A DNA stretch of 64,000 nucleotides, taken from assembly GCA_029204225.1 (NCBI GenBank), contig CM055110.1:32426299-32490298 (forward strand), written 5' to 3'. The translations under genes and the position numbers were made by a program. Every line of letters starts with the position of its first letter. Within the stretch, counting starts at the first letter, position 1. Under the pieces are notes generated by a model. The model was given only the letters and a program-made list of their open reading frames with translations. It ran no database searches and had not been told where the DNA came from. This DNA comes from Diphasiastrum complanatum. Its lineage: Eukaryota > Streptophyta > Lycopodiopsida > Lycopodiales > Lycopodiaceae. Shown here piece by piece: positions 10,953-22,515 of the stretch.

Positions 10953-11445
10953 TCTTTATAAAGTTTCTATATACATCATCACTTTGATCTAATATCCATT
11001 TATGTGATTTCCATTTATGTGAATCCTAGTCTTGACCCCTCTAGGCCTCACCTATCTATATGTCGAGCTCTTTCCATAATACCCAAAAATAGGCAGCCAA
11101 AAAAAAGTGAATTTCCCTTTCTAGTTTAAATGCCTAATCATGTTGGAAAATAATAATTTTAACAGTCAAATGTGCTAAATTCACTGACATTTTTGCACAA
11201 GGTTTTATTAAACTTTATTTTTGCTGCAATAGCAGCTAGATATTTTGATCACATGTTTATTTTAGTTTACCTTTTTTTTTTGGGTTGAATCCTTTTGAGT
11301 TCCAATGCCTTTTTTTTTATTCTTTCCAGCATCCACGACAAGGGTGCTTCCAATCTTTCAAATGACCTTTTTTTTATTCCTATCTTAATAAAGTTTCTAT
11401 ATACATCATCACTTTGATCTAATATCCATTTATGTGATTTCCATT
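10953..11445 (+). repeat. 63 bp direct repeats flanking about 370 bp
   Basis: The string beginning ATAAAGTTTCTATATACATC and ending TGTGATTTCCATTT occurs at about 10957-11015 and again at about 11388-11446. The right inverted-repeat arm has the sequence only once, so the intervening piece is an insertion or partial tandem duplication specific to this arm. Confidence 0.75.
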
Positions 11446-11657
11446 TCATCAAGCGTGAGCCCACTCAAGTTTGACGACTCCTCATCATCAATCTATATCA
11501 AATGTAATTCAATCATTAAAAAACTCATATCTGGTGACATGTAACCCATCTGATCACCAAGAGATAATATCCATACAATCATTTACACGTACAACAAATG
11601 TGATTCACATGATTGAGATTTGAATCTATCAAGATTGAATAATGACATAGTAAGAAA

Positions 11658-12580
11658 GAGGTGACTTAAAGAGTTGTCTGATTGAAGAGGGGCGATTTTT
11701 GTGTCCAAAAATGTTGAAATAGCTGAGCTTGGTATGTGTTATTTTTTTCACAAGTAGTTTGCTATACCTAATTATGATTGGTCCATATTTTATGATTCGT
11801 TGTTCTACACGTTGTTTCTTAATTCTACCATTTATGCTACAAGGTTTTTTTACTTTTTCCCATTGTTATGAGAATTTCAGGGGCAAAGCACCTCCTTTTG
11901 GGATTCTAGTTTGATATGTTTGTTAGACTTGTGAGCTAAATGACAAAAAGCATAAGTGAACATCATCCGAAGCGTTAGGCATACCAATATTATTCTCTTC
12001 TTAGAGACAAGCTAGTCAATTTTTTGAGCTTTCTTGAAACAATTTCTATTTAAAAACACTTTACAATGTTTCCTTGGTCATAAAAGCTATTATAATCAAC
12101 ATGTATGGTCCTAGTCGACTTCTAAAATTCAATGCTTTTGATCGGAAAATTCTACTATGAAATTGTAGACACATATTTTCTAGGCTTATTTTTACTAATT
12201 TTTGCTAGTCAAGTAAATTTTTGATTGTCTCTTTGGTGAAGAAATGAGAGTTTACACTGTCACTCTTATTAGGGAGCTTTGAGCCCTCCACTTTTTTGGC
12301 AAAGTTTGGGTGGATGGACTTAATCATAACCAAGCTTGGTGGGTCATTGAAGTTTTTTGAGCGCTACAACTTTGTACTTTAACTTTAGAGCCTAGAGTAG
12401 AACTTGTAAAAGACGCTATAACAAATGTGTAACAATCGATACATATCAAATAAAACCCAGGCTAGCACAACCAAAGTTAAAATATGGACCTCTAAAAAAG
12501 TGAGATCCCTACCTACCTACATGCTATCCAAAGTGAACATGAATTATTTGCGTATGGATGAGCAAAGGCAAAAGTGTGGA
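11658..12580. other. No gene seen
   Basis: AT-rich sequence with stops in all frames; no repeat or coding signal recognised. Confidence 0.5.
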
Positions 12581-12589
12581 CAGAGGTCT

Positions 12590-12770
12590 GAGTGAAACGA
12601 AGAGTGGGCTGAACCGGAAGCACATGCGCATGTTATCCCTACACTGGCGGAAGTGAGAGGTGATCGCTGCTCGGTTGCCCCCGCCTCACGCATTCCCCTC
12701 TACAGCATCCCCATGATAACAGACCCTCCCTCCGGAGGATCGCATTCAGCGACTACCGCCTTGGAGTGGA
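12590..12770. other. GC-rich island, unassigned
   Basis: Base composition rises sharply compared with the flanks (GTTGCCCCCGCCTCACGCAT and similar). A plus frame stays open for about 65 codons (LAEVRGDRCSVAPASRIPLY). It may be a fragment of a host exon or promoter, but no family is recognised. Confidence 0.3.
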
Positions 12771-12774
12771 CAAG

Positions 12775-13010
12775 ATGCATAGTGAATTTCAATTATGTTG
12801 TGGGATAGGGATAAATTTCATTGACAAGGGCTTGAAGTCGAGCTATCTTAATGTCCTAGAGTTGGAATAGGTTGAGTTTGATCACTTGATGAGCCATGTT
12901 AGATGACAAGTCGCAAAGTAGCACATTAGCATCAAAATTTGGCTTTCTCGAGTGGCACCAAATTTGATCTATTTAAGTTTTGTAAGCTCAACATAACTCA
13001 AAGTCTCTAT
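12775..13010 (+). repeat. Stray piece of the block A/B degenerate tandem repeat
   Basis: GGGATAAATTTCATTGACAA followed by GGGCTTGAAGTCGAGCTATC closely matches 19690-19740 and 41536-41575 inside the large degenerate repeat arrays. Confidence 0.7.
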
Positions 13011-13497
13011 TGGTCAGTATCTTACAGTAGCTATAATTCTTTTACCCAGTCTCAGTTGCATGATCACCTCACTTTCATTCAATTGATTTCTCCCATACAG
13101 TTTCCTTGACTCTCGTTGAGTTTCCCCCTAAAAGTGACTTAGATTTCGTTAGAAGATGCCTTTAGTATCCACAAGTGTATACTCAAGTCCAATGTACTGG
13201 GGCTTTATGAGAAAGTGCCATTACAAGGGCATAATCACGTTAGATATTTATTCATGATCACGAGATTTGCATCATAAACTTTATCCTTTCGTCAATAGGA
13301 ACAACTCACAATTATGTTGCAACATCCAACAGTTCGTGGCGGATCAATCTTTTAGGCAGATTAATCTGGACCAGGTGGCACAGCGCATTTCCTGTCAATG
13401 TTGTGGGTGCAGGCTAGATTGATAGTGCACCTACTTTTGTTCAGATTCACCATCAATTTGTCATCTCACTTGCTAACTGTCCATGAAGTTTATCAGA

Positions 13498-13500
<3 letters not shown>

Positions 13501-13564
<64 letters not shown>
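13501..13564 (+). repeat. (GA)n microsatellite, 64 bp
   Basis: Uninterrupted GA dinucleotide run. Confidence 0.97.
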
Positions 13565-13567
<3 letters not shown>

Positions 13568-14264
13568 TCATGTAGTTCCTCTTGACAAAGCAAGACTAAA
13601 CCCTTTGAAGTCTTTCTTCATAAACCAACAAGGTACAGTATAGCTGAAAAGCAAAATACAGTCACTGTAAAGCACCATAATGCATAACCACTCTCAAAAC
13701 ATCTAGCTGATACCTATCACCATCCCACAACACAAAACCGCACGAGTTAGTATAGTGGGGAAGACATGTGTCATAGTTGAGCATTAGTTGTTATCCATGT
13801 CCAAAAGAAGTTATACTACTTAATAGCATAAATAGCATTTTAAATCATCGTCCAGTCTTCCCAAATGTAAAGAAATTTTTTTTAGCGATAGGTCAAGCCT
13901 TGCCATTACCGTATCAAGGCGAGTGCCATGCTCAGTTTTTGGGCATTGGTCTATATCAATTTATTTTGTTTAAAGCATAAGTATGAATAGTTTTTGTATA
14001 TCACTAAAAGAAATGGTGTGGACACGTGTGCAGGTGTTAGAGAAAATCCATGCCATGCTAACCCTGGTGACTCAAAAAAATGTCACACACTACTGTCCAT
14101 ACTCCTGAGCAGATCCATGCTTTCCAATCGTATCTCACCATAATCTGATATGACAACTGAATGGGTAATAGATTTGTAAAAGCCATGATTGAATAGTGTA
14201 GTTTTGAATAAACTTGCGTTTATCGTAGATCCGTATTCAACTTGTGGTTTTTAAGACCTTGTTT
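13565..14264. other. No gene seen
   Basis: AT-rich sequence with only short open frames and no recognisable family. Confidence 0.5.
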
Positions 14265-15393
14265 TGGATAGGTTATATCTTATTGGTGAGGTTTTTGTGG
14301 TTTTTACAAGGTATTAGGGTAGATCCGTGCCATTCTAATACTTTTGTAAGAACTGTTTATCTTACGCAAATCCATGTTCTCCAAGATAATTTGAAAAAAA
14401 ACCTTGTTACAGGACAACATAGGTGTAATCATTATCAGAGTTGTTACATCGTTTACGAATTGGTAGAATCTAAATAGGTAAGAAAAGACATATTTCAGCA
14501 ATCAGAATTATTACTAGTCAACGAGAATTGAATATATTCGTAAAGAGACACCTTCCCTTTTGACCGTAAGTGGTGTATGCAGAGTCTAAAATTTGTTTCG
14601 AGAACTCATACATGGATGATCGTAGATGTGTTTTCTTGTGAACATGCCATGTTAATCCTTCGAGTGCTCTTGCCTTCTTTAGAATCAAATCATTCGTAAT
14701 GTTATTGTCACATAATGTGAAAACAGAACTCCACACATTAAAGAAAGCCTTTTATTGATCGCTTACATCAATCAGGAGCGAATGGTTTTATGTGCATACC
14801 TATGTAGACGCTTATAGTCTTATGGTTCAAAATCAAACCTAATCGAAAAAGAAGGTCGTAGTAATATTCGATGCTACAAGAAGCGTTTGTTATATCTATT
14901 AGTGATTGATCACACTAGTATTTTTTTTGAAATAGCAACCAGTCAATAGCATGATAGCAGTCAGGTTAATCATGAGATTTACTAATTAGAACCAAAACGT
15001 GCAAGTATCTGAGTTGTAACTTTTCTATGATAAAATGAAAGTAGAGCAACTCCATCTCTGGACTTTGTACGTAACCTTTTGTTACTCATAAAACAACCGA
15101 ACAGTCATGCTATCCTTTGAAGGATAGTAGTGACCATTGTGTACTATAGTTAACAAAACAAGTTATCATCCTTTCATATTTATAATAAAGAGTTTGAATA
15201 TAAGCAACCATTTGTAGAGCAAGAAAGTGCTTCATCGCTAGTCATTCAGATCAAAGCTAGCTTCTGAAACTACACACAATATGTGATGCATGTCCATCAC
15301 TATCATGCGCAAAAAATGTATGTGGAAGATAGCTTTGGTACATCGCGGACATCATACCATTCATACCCATTTTTCAAATACACAACTTAAGAG
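14265..15393 (+). repeat. Segment duplicated at 28215-28533 (direct) and 35857-36656 (inverted)
   Basis: 14265-14577 matches 28215-28533 in the same orientation; 14603-15393 matches 36656-35857 in reverse. The two partial copies together rebuild the segment except for about 25 bp at the split. On the minus strand a 72-codon frame (14518-14736, LTWHVHKKTHLRSSMYEFSK) is interrupted in the copies. It lies downstream of the Penelope-like RT on the same strand, but no domain is recognisable. Confidence 0.85.
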
Positions 15394-15415
15394 GGTTCAT
15401 CGCTGGACAGCGGAC

Positions 15416-15719
15416 CGTATATTGTCAAATGATTCATACTATACTGAGCATGCTTCCTCGGACAACGAACAATATTTATGATAAAAAACCATGAAAACAC
15501 AAGTGTGATCCCTCGTTGATCCATCGCTAGACAATGGATCAACACCATCATATTTATCACTCAAAAAAGGTTGATATCATTCATATAATGTAAAGAGATG
15601 AAGGCGAAGATATGAAATGAGCAAAACCATATACCGTAAAGTAGAAAAGGATGACTTCAAGCCAGGTAGGGTGCATTCTCTGTCATGAGTGGATTTCCAA
15701 ACCTTCTCCCCACCGCATC
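15416..15719 (-). repeat. Direct repeat flanking the Penelope-like RT (3' side)
   Basis: About 304 bp, closely similar to 17615-17920. Contains several imperfect copies of TCCATCGCTAGACAATGGA-type inverted motifs. Its inner edge directly abuts the RT fragment. Confidence 0.85.
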
Positions 15720-17294
15720 ATAGGCTATTAATGAAGCTAATGTCATCAATGTATCTAAAAGAGTGACAAAAATCACTCATACCTGTTCTGAGCCCTAACT
15801 TGGCTAGTCTCTTAATAAATTGAGCTTCAAAGAACACAAGACACCAGTTACACCATGTAGGTGAGCATGAAAAACCCATTGGTATACCATGAATCTGTCT
15901 CCAAGTTTTGTTTCCTAGTCTGATAATACAATTGTCTATTAAGAAGGCATTCCCACAATCATAAGAGGTCTTTATCGATATTGTACCATCCCTCAGACTT
16001 TTTATTAGCCCATGACCACTTAAAGACTTCTCTTTCCTATTCTCACTTGAAACTCAGAAGCATCTTATTAGAATGTTTGAAAGCATAAGTAACGGATTTA
16101 TTCATGATAGTATTCAACCCATTAGTGCCATCTAAAGGTATGTTTTCATAGCATTTAGAAATATTCGCAACCCATACATTGGTAATCTTTTATTGTAGAT
16201 TGAGATAAAAATCAATAGAGGACTCGCATTGCCAAAATAAGCATGTATCCACATTTAGGATACCCTTGTATGTTTTCGCCTTAAGGCCTGCCCCTTCCTT
16301 GAGGAACGGTGACAACATACCAAGAGCTCCTGTTAGGAATTTTGCGAGTCTAGTAAAGCAACAATCATGCGCATTGGTGATCCACCTAAAAGATTCCTTG
16401 TGGGCTTTGTAAGTACATAGTAAATACGACAAAGAGTCGTTCCCCAAGAAGATGTTGCGTAAGAAACCGATTAGTTTTTCCATTACATATGTGATAGTTT
16501 CTGTAACTGAGTTTTCTTGATCATTAGGAAAGGGGCTGAAGTTAGGACTGTTAAGTCTATCTAGGGCAAGCTTCCGTACAAGGAATTTACATATAAAACT
16601 AGGATTGTGTTGTGCCTTGTCAATGCCATTGATGTAGAGCAAATTTGTGAGCCATTGTCTTTCATTTTTAGTAGTTTGTATTTTTGCAGTTGTGTCCTTA
16701 TTGCCATATAGCCAAGTTCTTTTTTTGATATTTTCTACGGCAATGTTTTTACAAAAAGTCGCATGCTCCCTTATTGTTGTGCATGGGCAAGAGTTTGATT
16801 AGTTTGAACCATCCATCATAAAGTTCAGAAGCCACCTCATTAACATTATTCTTTCTCAAAGTAATATGATTGAGACACATTTCTAAAGATTTACGTAAAA
16901 TAGGGCTTTTAACAATATTGTTATTTATAGAAATGATATGCCCAAAATTTTCATCAACAAAGTTCTTCAATCTATTAAGAGATAAGCATTCACAAGTATG
17001 CAAGTTTACTATGTCAAAATCACAGAAAACATCAAAGGGAAAATGCCAAACACTTTTGACACTTGGTAGGTAAGTCCAACTGAACGTAATATCATGAAAG
17101 CGTTCATCTACAACACCGAATAGTCTGAATAAAACATGAGTGTAAAAAGTCTTCACATGGATTGCTTCAAAAACTCTATTGCGGTAGCATAAATGTAAAA
17201 AAGAGCTCCCTGAATCACTGCTAGTAGTCAGCTGAAGATGTCTTGTCGCCGAGAAACTGACTTCTCTCCTTTTTGTCCTTTTTCCATCCTGCAC
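15720..17294 (-). pseudogene. Penelope-like reverse transcriptase pseudogene
   Basis: Minus strand, three blocks. 17294-16749 (181 codons) is an N-terminal region (KSVWHFPFDVFCDFDIVN, RLKNFVDENFGHII). After a frameshift, about 16760-16190 reads YLLCTYKAHKESFRWITNAH and LAKFLTGALGMLSPFL, the 'KAHK..R.I..A' RT signature of Penelope-like elements; after a TAA, WVANISKCYENIPLDG is RT motif A with the catalytic Asp replaced by Asn. After another shift come IHGIPMGFSCSPTWCN (motif B') and FRYIDDISFIN (motif C, intact Asp pair, near 15741-15757). It then ends. The loss of the motif-A Asp, the stop and the shifts mean it is inactive. A group-II-like or other RT is less likely given the KAHK and RYIDD forms. 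Confidence 0.6.
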
Positions 17295-17614
17295 ATCAAT
17301 TAATCTTGGTAGAAATTCAGCCTTTTAATAGGTAGGTCGCTCTTTGCACTACTTTGTCCTTCCTTTCCAGTGAACCGTCTTTTCTTTCCTGTCCCTGACC
17401 CTGATACAATTGAGTTTGGATTGTTGAGCTTAAAATTGCCCATTCTTTTGCTTGTGTTCTGAAAGTATTTATCTTGGAGTGTGAAAAAGCTTGGTCATTT
17501 CAGAAGGCATTCTATCTCACGTATGTTTTCAGCATCTCCCAGGTATATTGTCAAACACGTATGTATTTTCATGTACTATCTGAAAACATATGCTGAAAAC
17601 ACGTTCTATCTCAC

Positions 17615-17920
17615 ATATATTGTCAAATGATTCCTACTATACTGAGCATGCTTCCTCACTGGTCCATCGCTAGACAACGAACAATATTTATGATAAAAAA
17701 GCCATGAAAACATAAGTGTGATCCATCGCTGGATAGTGGACCAACACTATCATATTTATCACTAAAAAAAGGTTGATATCATTCATATATTGTAAAGAGA
17801 TGAAGGCAAAGATATGAAATGAGCAAAACCACAAATCGTCAAGCAGAAAAGGATGACTTCAAGCTAGGTAGGGCGCATTATCTGTCATGAGTGGATTTCC
17901 AAACCTTCTCCGCACCGCAT
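17615..17920 (-). repeat. Direct repeat flanking the Penelope-like RT (5' side)
   Basis: About 306 bp, collinear with 15416-15719 from TATTGTCAAATGATT to CTTCTC.(G/C)CACCGCAT, with scattered substitutions. Confidence 0.85.
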
Positions 17921-18120
17921 AGTAGGGAAAACTCCTTCGAAGACAACTGATATATAGTGATTCCGGAGGAAGCTTCTTGGAAGAGCCCTTTTAACCAAAT
18001 TTGGTGGAAAACTATTTTTTGAAAAGTGCAATAAATGGTTGGGTTGGGAAAAACAGTTTAGGACCCTCAAATTGGATATATTTTTCGTGACTTGACCAAG
18101 AGTAAGATAAAGAAGAGTCC

Positions 18121-18374
<254 letters not shown>

Positions 18375-18439
18375 TAGTTCCAAACATTACTATGACATTA
18401 ATCAACTGTCCTCAAGGACAAGTTTTTGTGCACACCCCC

Positions 18440-21400
18440 ATCTCTTGTAGTCGAAGGAGACAAACTTGAGCTAAACTCAATGTTGGACAATAAGTATGAA
18501 TCAAATTTGCCTTTCAAAGCAACGCATACCAAAATTGACTTTTCTGATATGTACGCATCATACTCCAACTGTTGCGGGTGATCTACGTCAAGTTTTAGCT
18601 ACATGGAGTGATTTCTCAATGGGCTAAGCCGAGTGACAAGTGATTGGTACCAAAATCAAGCCATTTTAAATGTCTTGAAGTCAAAATTCTGCTAATTTCA
18701 TCACTCAGTGGACAATCATGAGTTATGAAGGCCAAAAATCCAACTATCTTGAATGCTAAGTAGCAACATCGGGCTATCTCATGTGATAGGAATCAAATTC
18801 TATCAACAAGTCGTGGAACGCGATCAATTTGGATATACTAAACTCGATGCTGGACAATAAGGATGGATCGATGAGCCATGTAAAGTAACATGGACCAAAA
18901 TTGACTTTTCTCATATGTATACATCATACTCAAACTGCCACGGGTTGTTGACATCAAATTCAAGCCATCTTGTACGAGACAATTCCATCTGTAAGGGTCA
19001 AAACGTATTGTCCCAAACTTTAGATTGATCAAGTCCAGTCACTCAATCACTTTGATTACTTCAACATCAAATCTAAAGTTATCTTGTGTGATAGGAGGTC
19101 CGCAGTCGACAAATCTTGATATACTGGACTTGAAATTGGTTGAGTCTAATCATTTGATCAGCCATGTCAATTGATAAGCACCAAAATCACATGTTAGGCA
19201 TCTAATTTGATATATGTTGAGTGATAGGCACCAACAAATACAATCATTCAATGTCTTTAAGTCAAAATTCAAGTAATAAGCACCAAAATCACATGCTAGG
19301 CATTGAATTTGAGCTATTTGAGTGATAGGTACCAAATTCGAGTGACAAGGGCCAAAATGGGGCTATTTACTTTGATAGACATCTAGTTTGAGCTATCTCA
19401 TGTGATGTTGGTCAATTATGATCACTCAATGAGCTATTTGAAGTGATAGACACCAAGATCCATTTGTCTCGCATGTAAGCATTGAATTCAAGTGACTTGA
19501 ATGTTCTAAACTCATGATTCCACTAACTTGATCTCTCAATGGACAATATCTAGCTATAATAAGGGCCAATATTGCAGTATTTCAAGTTGTCTATATTTTG
19601 AGTTATATCATGTGGTCCCTTGTCTATTCCATTGATAAGGGATAAAAAAATTATCCATGCACAATGAATTCCAGTTATCTCTTGTGATAGGGATAAATTT
19701 CATTGACAAGGGGTTGAAGTCGATCTATCTTAATGTCCTAGACTTGGCATTGGGTGACAAGCTGCAAAATCGCACGTTAGGCATCAAATTTTGGCTTTCC
19801 TTGTCAACTATGATCATTCAATGGGCAATGTCAAGTGACAGGGACCAAAATCAACATGTAAACATCATATTAAAGTTACTTGTTGTGCTAAACTTGTGAT
19901 TCCTCTAACTGGATCTCTCAATGGACAATCTTGAGTGATAAGGGCCAACATTGTGCCATCTCAAATGATAGAAAACAATTTTGAATTATATCATGTGGTA
20001 CGGGTCAATTCCATTGATAAGGGATAAAAATAATCAATTTCAATGTACTAAACTCCATATTGGTCGATTTTGATCAGTCGATGATCTAAGTAAAGAGAAA
20101 GACATTGAATTTGGGCTATCCCAAGTGATAGGTACCAAATTTGAGCTTTTTCAATGTCTCAAAGTCAAAATGTTGCAAATTTCATCACTCCATGGACAAT
20201 CTCAAGTGAAAAAGGCCGAAAATTCAACTATCTTCAATAATAGTAGCAAATTTGAGCTAGGTCATGTGATAGGAATCAAATATCATCAATAAATGGTGGA
20301 ACTTGAGTAAAGTTGATGTACTAAACTTGATGTTGGACTATAAGGATGAGTCAATGAGCCATGTAAAGCAACGTGAACCAAAATTGACTTTTCTCATATA
20401 TGCACATCATACTCAAACTTTTTACGGCCTAATTCCATTGATAAGAGATAAAAAATAATCAATTTGAATGTAATGAACTGCATATTGGTCAATTTTGATC
20501 ACTTGATGAGCTTAGTCAAGAGAAAGGCATCAAATTTGGACTATTCCAAGTGATAGGTACAAAATTTGAACTATGTGAATGTTTGGAAGTCAAAATTTTG
20601 CTAATTTCATCAATTGATGTATAATCTTGAGTGATAAAGGCCAATAATTCAACTATCTTTTGTGCGATAGGTAGCAAATTTGAGCTATCTCATGTGATAG
20701 GGATCAAATATCATCAATAAGTGGTGGAACTTGAGCAATGTGGATGTATTAAACTCGTCGTTGTACAATAAGTATGAATCAATGGGCCGTGCAAAGCATT
20801 ACAGACCAGAATTGACTCTTCTCAAACTGTCACGGGTGATTGAAGTCAAATTTGAGCTTTCGTTGTTCCACATCGAATTGCATGCAACATTCATTTGCTT
20901 TCCACCCAAACACTCTCAAGCACTTATCATAAGCTATCTCGAGTGGTACGAGCCAATCAATAAGAGATCGAAACTTTGGGCAAAAATTGTGAAAAATGAA
21001 AAAATAAGCTTGGTAGAGGCCAAAAATCTTGTATATAGATAAACACACATGTGTGGAGCCTGTTCCCACGTGTGAAACTAGTGTACTTGTCATGTACCAT
21101 AATCATATAGGATGTACATATGATTTAATTCAAGTTCTAGATTGACATCTCTTGAGTGATTGGCATCAACTTTGAGCTATCATAAGTGATTTACATCAAT
21201 TTGAGCCATCTCAAGTGATAGGGGCCAATTCCATCAATGAGGGACCAAACATGCGCAATCTAAATTTTTGATCAAGTTCGATCACTTGATGAGCCATGTC
21301 AACCGGTAAGGATCAAAAATCACAACACATGCATCAAACATGAGCTATCACAAGTGATAAACATCAATTTGAGCTATTTGAATGTCCTAGATTTGAAATT

Positions 21401-21910
21401 CCTTTAATTTTATCACTCAATGGGCAATTTTGAGTGATAAGATCCAAAATCAAGCTACCTTGAGTGATAGACATATAATTTGAGCGATCTCATAAATGGG
21501 GGTCAATTCCATCAATAAGGGATCAAATTCAAGCAAACTAGATGCGCTAGATTTGATGTTCATTGAATTTGATCACGCAATGGGCCATGTCAAGTGATAA
21601 GGACCTAAAGTACACGTTGCACATTGAATTTGAGCTATCTTAGTCATTTGTATGAAATTTGAGCTATATAACTGTCCTAAACTCAAGATTCCTCTGATTT
21701 AATTACTCAATGGACAGTCTTGAGTGATAAGAGCCAAACTTAATACATGCCAAAATCTATCTCAATTGATAAGCATCAAATTTGGGCTATCTCAAGTGAT
21801 AGGAACAATTTAACCCATATTAGATCGAATTATAGCAATCTAAATGTCCTAAACTTGAGATTGATCGAGTTCGATCATTTTATGTCAAGTCATAGGGACC
21901 AAAATCAAGC
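18440..21910 (+). repeat. Degenerate tandem repeat array, block A
   Basis: Repeating text of the type TGAGCTATCTCAAGTGATAG, GGTCAATTCCATCAATAAGG, GTCCTAAACTTGAGATTCC, TGATCACTCAATGGACAATC, GAGTGATAAGGGCCAAAAT. These short units make a higher-order period of very roughly 160-200 bp, heavily mutated. No coding frame is consistent along it. Confidence 0.8.
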
Positions 21911-22039
21911 TTAACAATCTTTGATGTCCATGATGCACTTCAAATGTCAACATTGTCGATGCCTTATTTAAGGGAGTGTACCCATTAAAAGGTGCCTTTT
22001 GAAAAGAAATCAACATGTTATTTTTTTCTCTTTGGAAGA

Positions 22040-22515
22040 GAAAATATAGGAAGTCCGTTAGATGGAACTGGAAAGACGGCAGATGCAAAAATTGGGTCAA
22101 AAAAATATATTGGATGGAAAAATTACAGAGGATGGAACAATGTACGATTTTGAAAAAACACTGAAAAAACCTCGAAAAAACTTTGAAAATACTTGAAAAA
22201 CTCCAAAATATTTTAATATCAAAAAAATCCAAAAAACTTGAAAAACTCAACAAATTCTGAAAAATTAAGTATCGAAAAATTGAAAGTATGAAAAAACTAC
22301 AAGGCATCGAAAAAGAAAATTTTTTTTACAAGGGATTGAAAAATCCAAAATCTGAAAAACTCGAAAAATTAGAAAAGACGTGGGATAAAATCTGAAGATC
22401 AGGACGGTGGATGCAAATGTGACAGATGCAAATGGAAATGGGTGTCAGAAATATTGGAGATGGGCGTCGGATACAATCTACAGATTAGGACGATGGATGT
22501 AAATGCAGATGAAGG
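22040..22515 (+). repeat. Purine-rich CTCGAAAAA / GTCGGATGCAA domain, block A part 1
   Basis: Matches 47957-48437 (block B) and the reverse complement of copy C. Ends at GATGAAGGGTGTCG, where block A jumps to sequence found in B at 50437, consistent with a 2 kb deletion in A or insertion in B. Confidence 0.8.

Larger units (their letters stand above)
9803..11657 (+). repeat. Left arm of a long-range inverted repeat
   Basis: Reverse-complement homology to 61846-63341 throughout, for example the block with the repeated AGAGAGCTATAGAGAGCAAAG run and the block around TGGTGACATGTAACCCATCT. This arm is about 360 bp longer, mostly because of a local duplication at 10953-11445. It carries a copia integrase C-terminal fragment. 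Confidence 0.88.
15416..17920 (-). mobile_element. Penelope-like retroelement between direct repeats (degenerate)
   Basis: A minus-strand reverse transcriptase of the Penelope type lies between two direct repeats of about 305 bp. Penelope-like elements are known for terminal direct 'pseudo-LTR' repeats, so the arrangement fits. No GIY-YIG endonuclease or RT thumb is seen: the RT stops soon after its YIDD-type motif, where the downstream repeat begins. Either this is a 3'-truncated copy or the family lacks those parts. Confidence 0.5.

Noticed and set aside
15416-15719. Hammerhead ribozyme in the Penelope-like flanking repeats
   Set aside because: Such ribozymes are known in this element class, but I found no CUGANGA core on either strand of the repeats.
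20731-21042. 103-codon frame in the satellite array
   Set aside because: The block B counterpart (42717-43034) diverges in its C-terminal part because the local sequence is replaced; there is no family resemblance, and it sits within repeat text.
18440-21910. CRISPR array
   Set aside because: Repeats are degenerate and adjacent, without identical repeats separated by unique spacers; the genome is a plant nuclear one.
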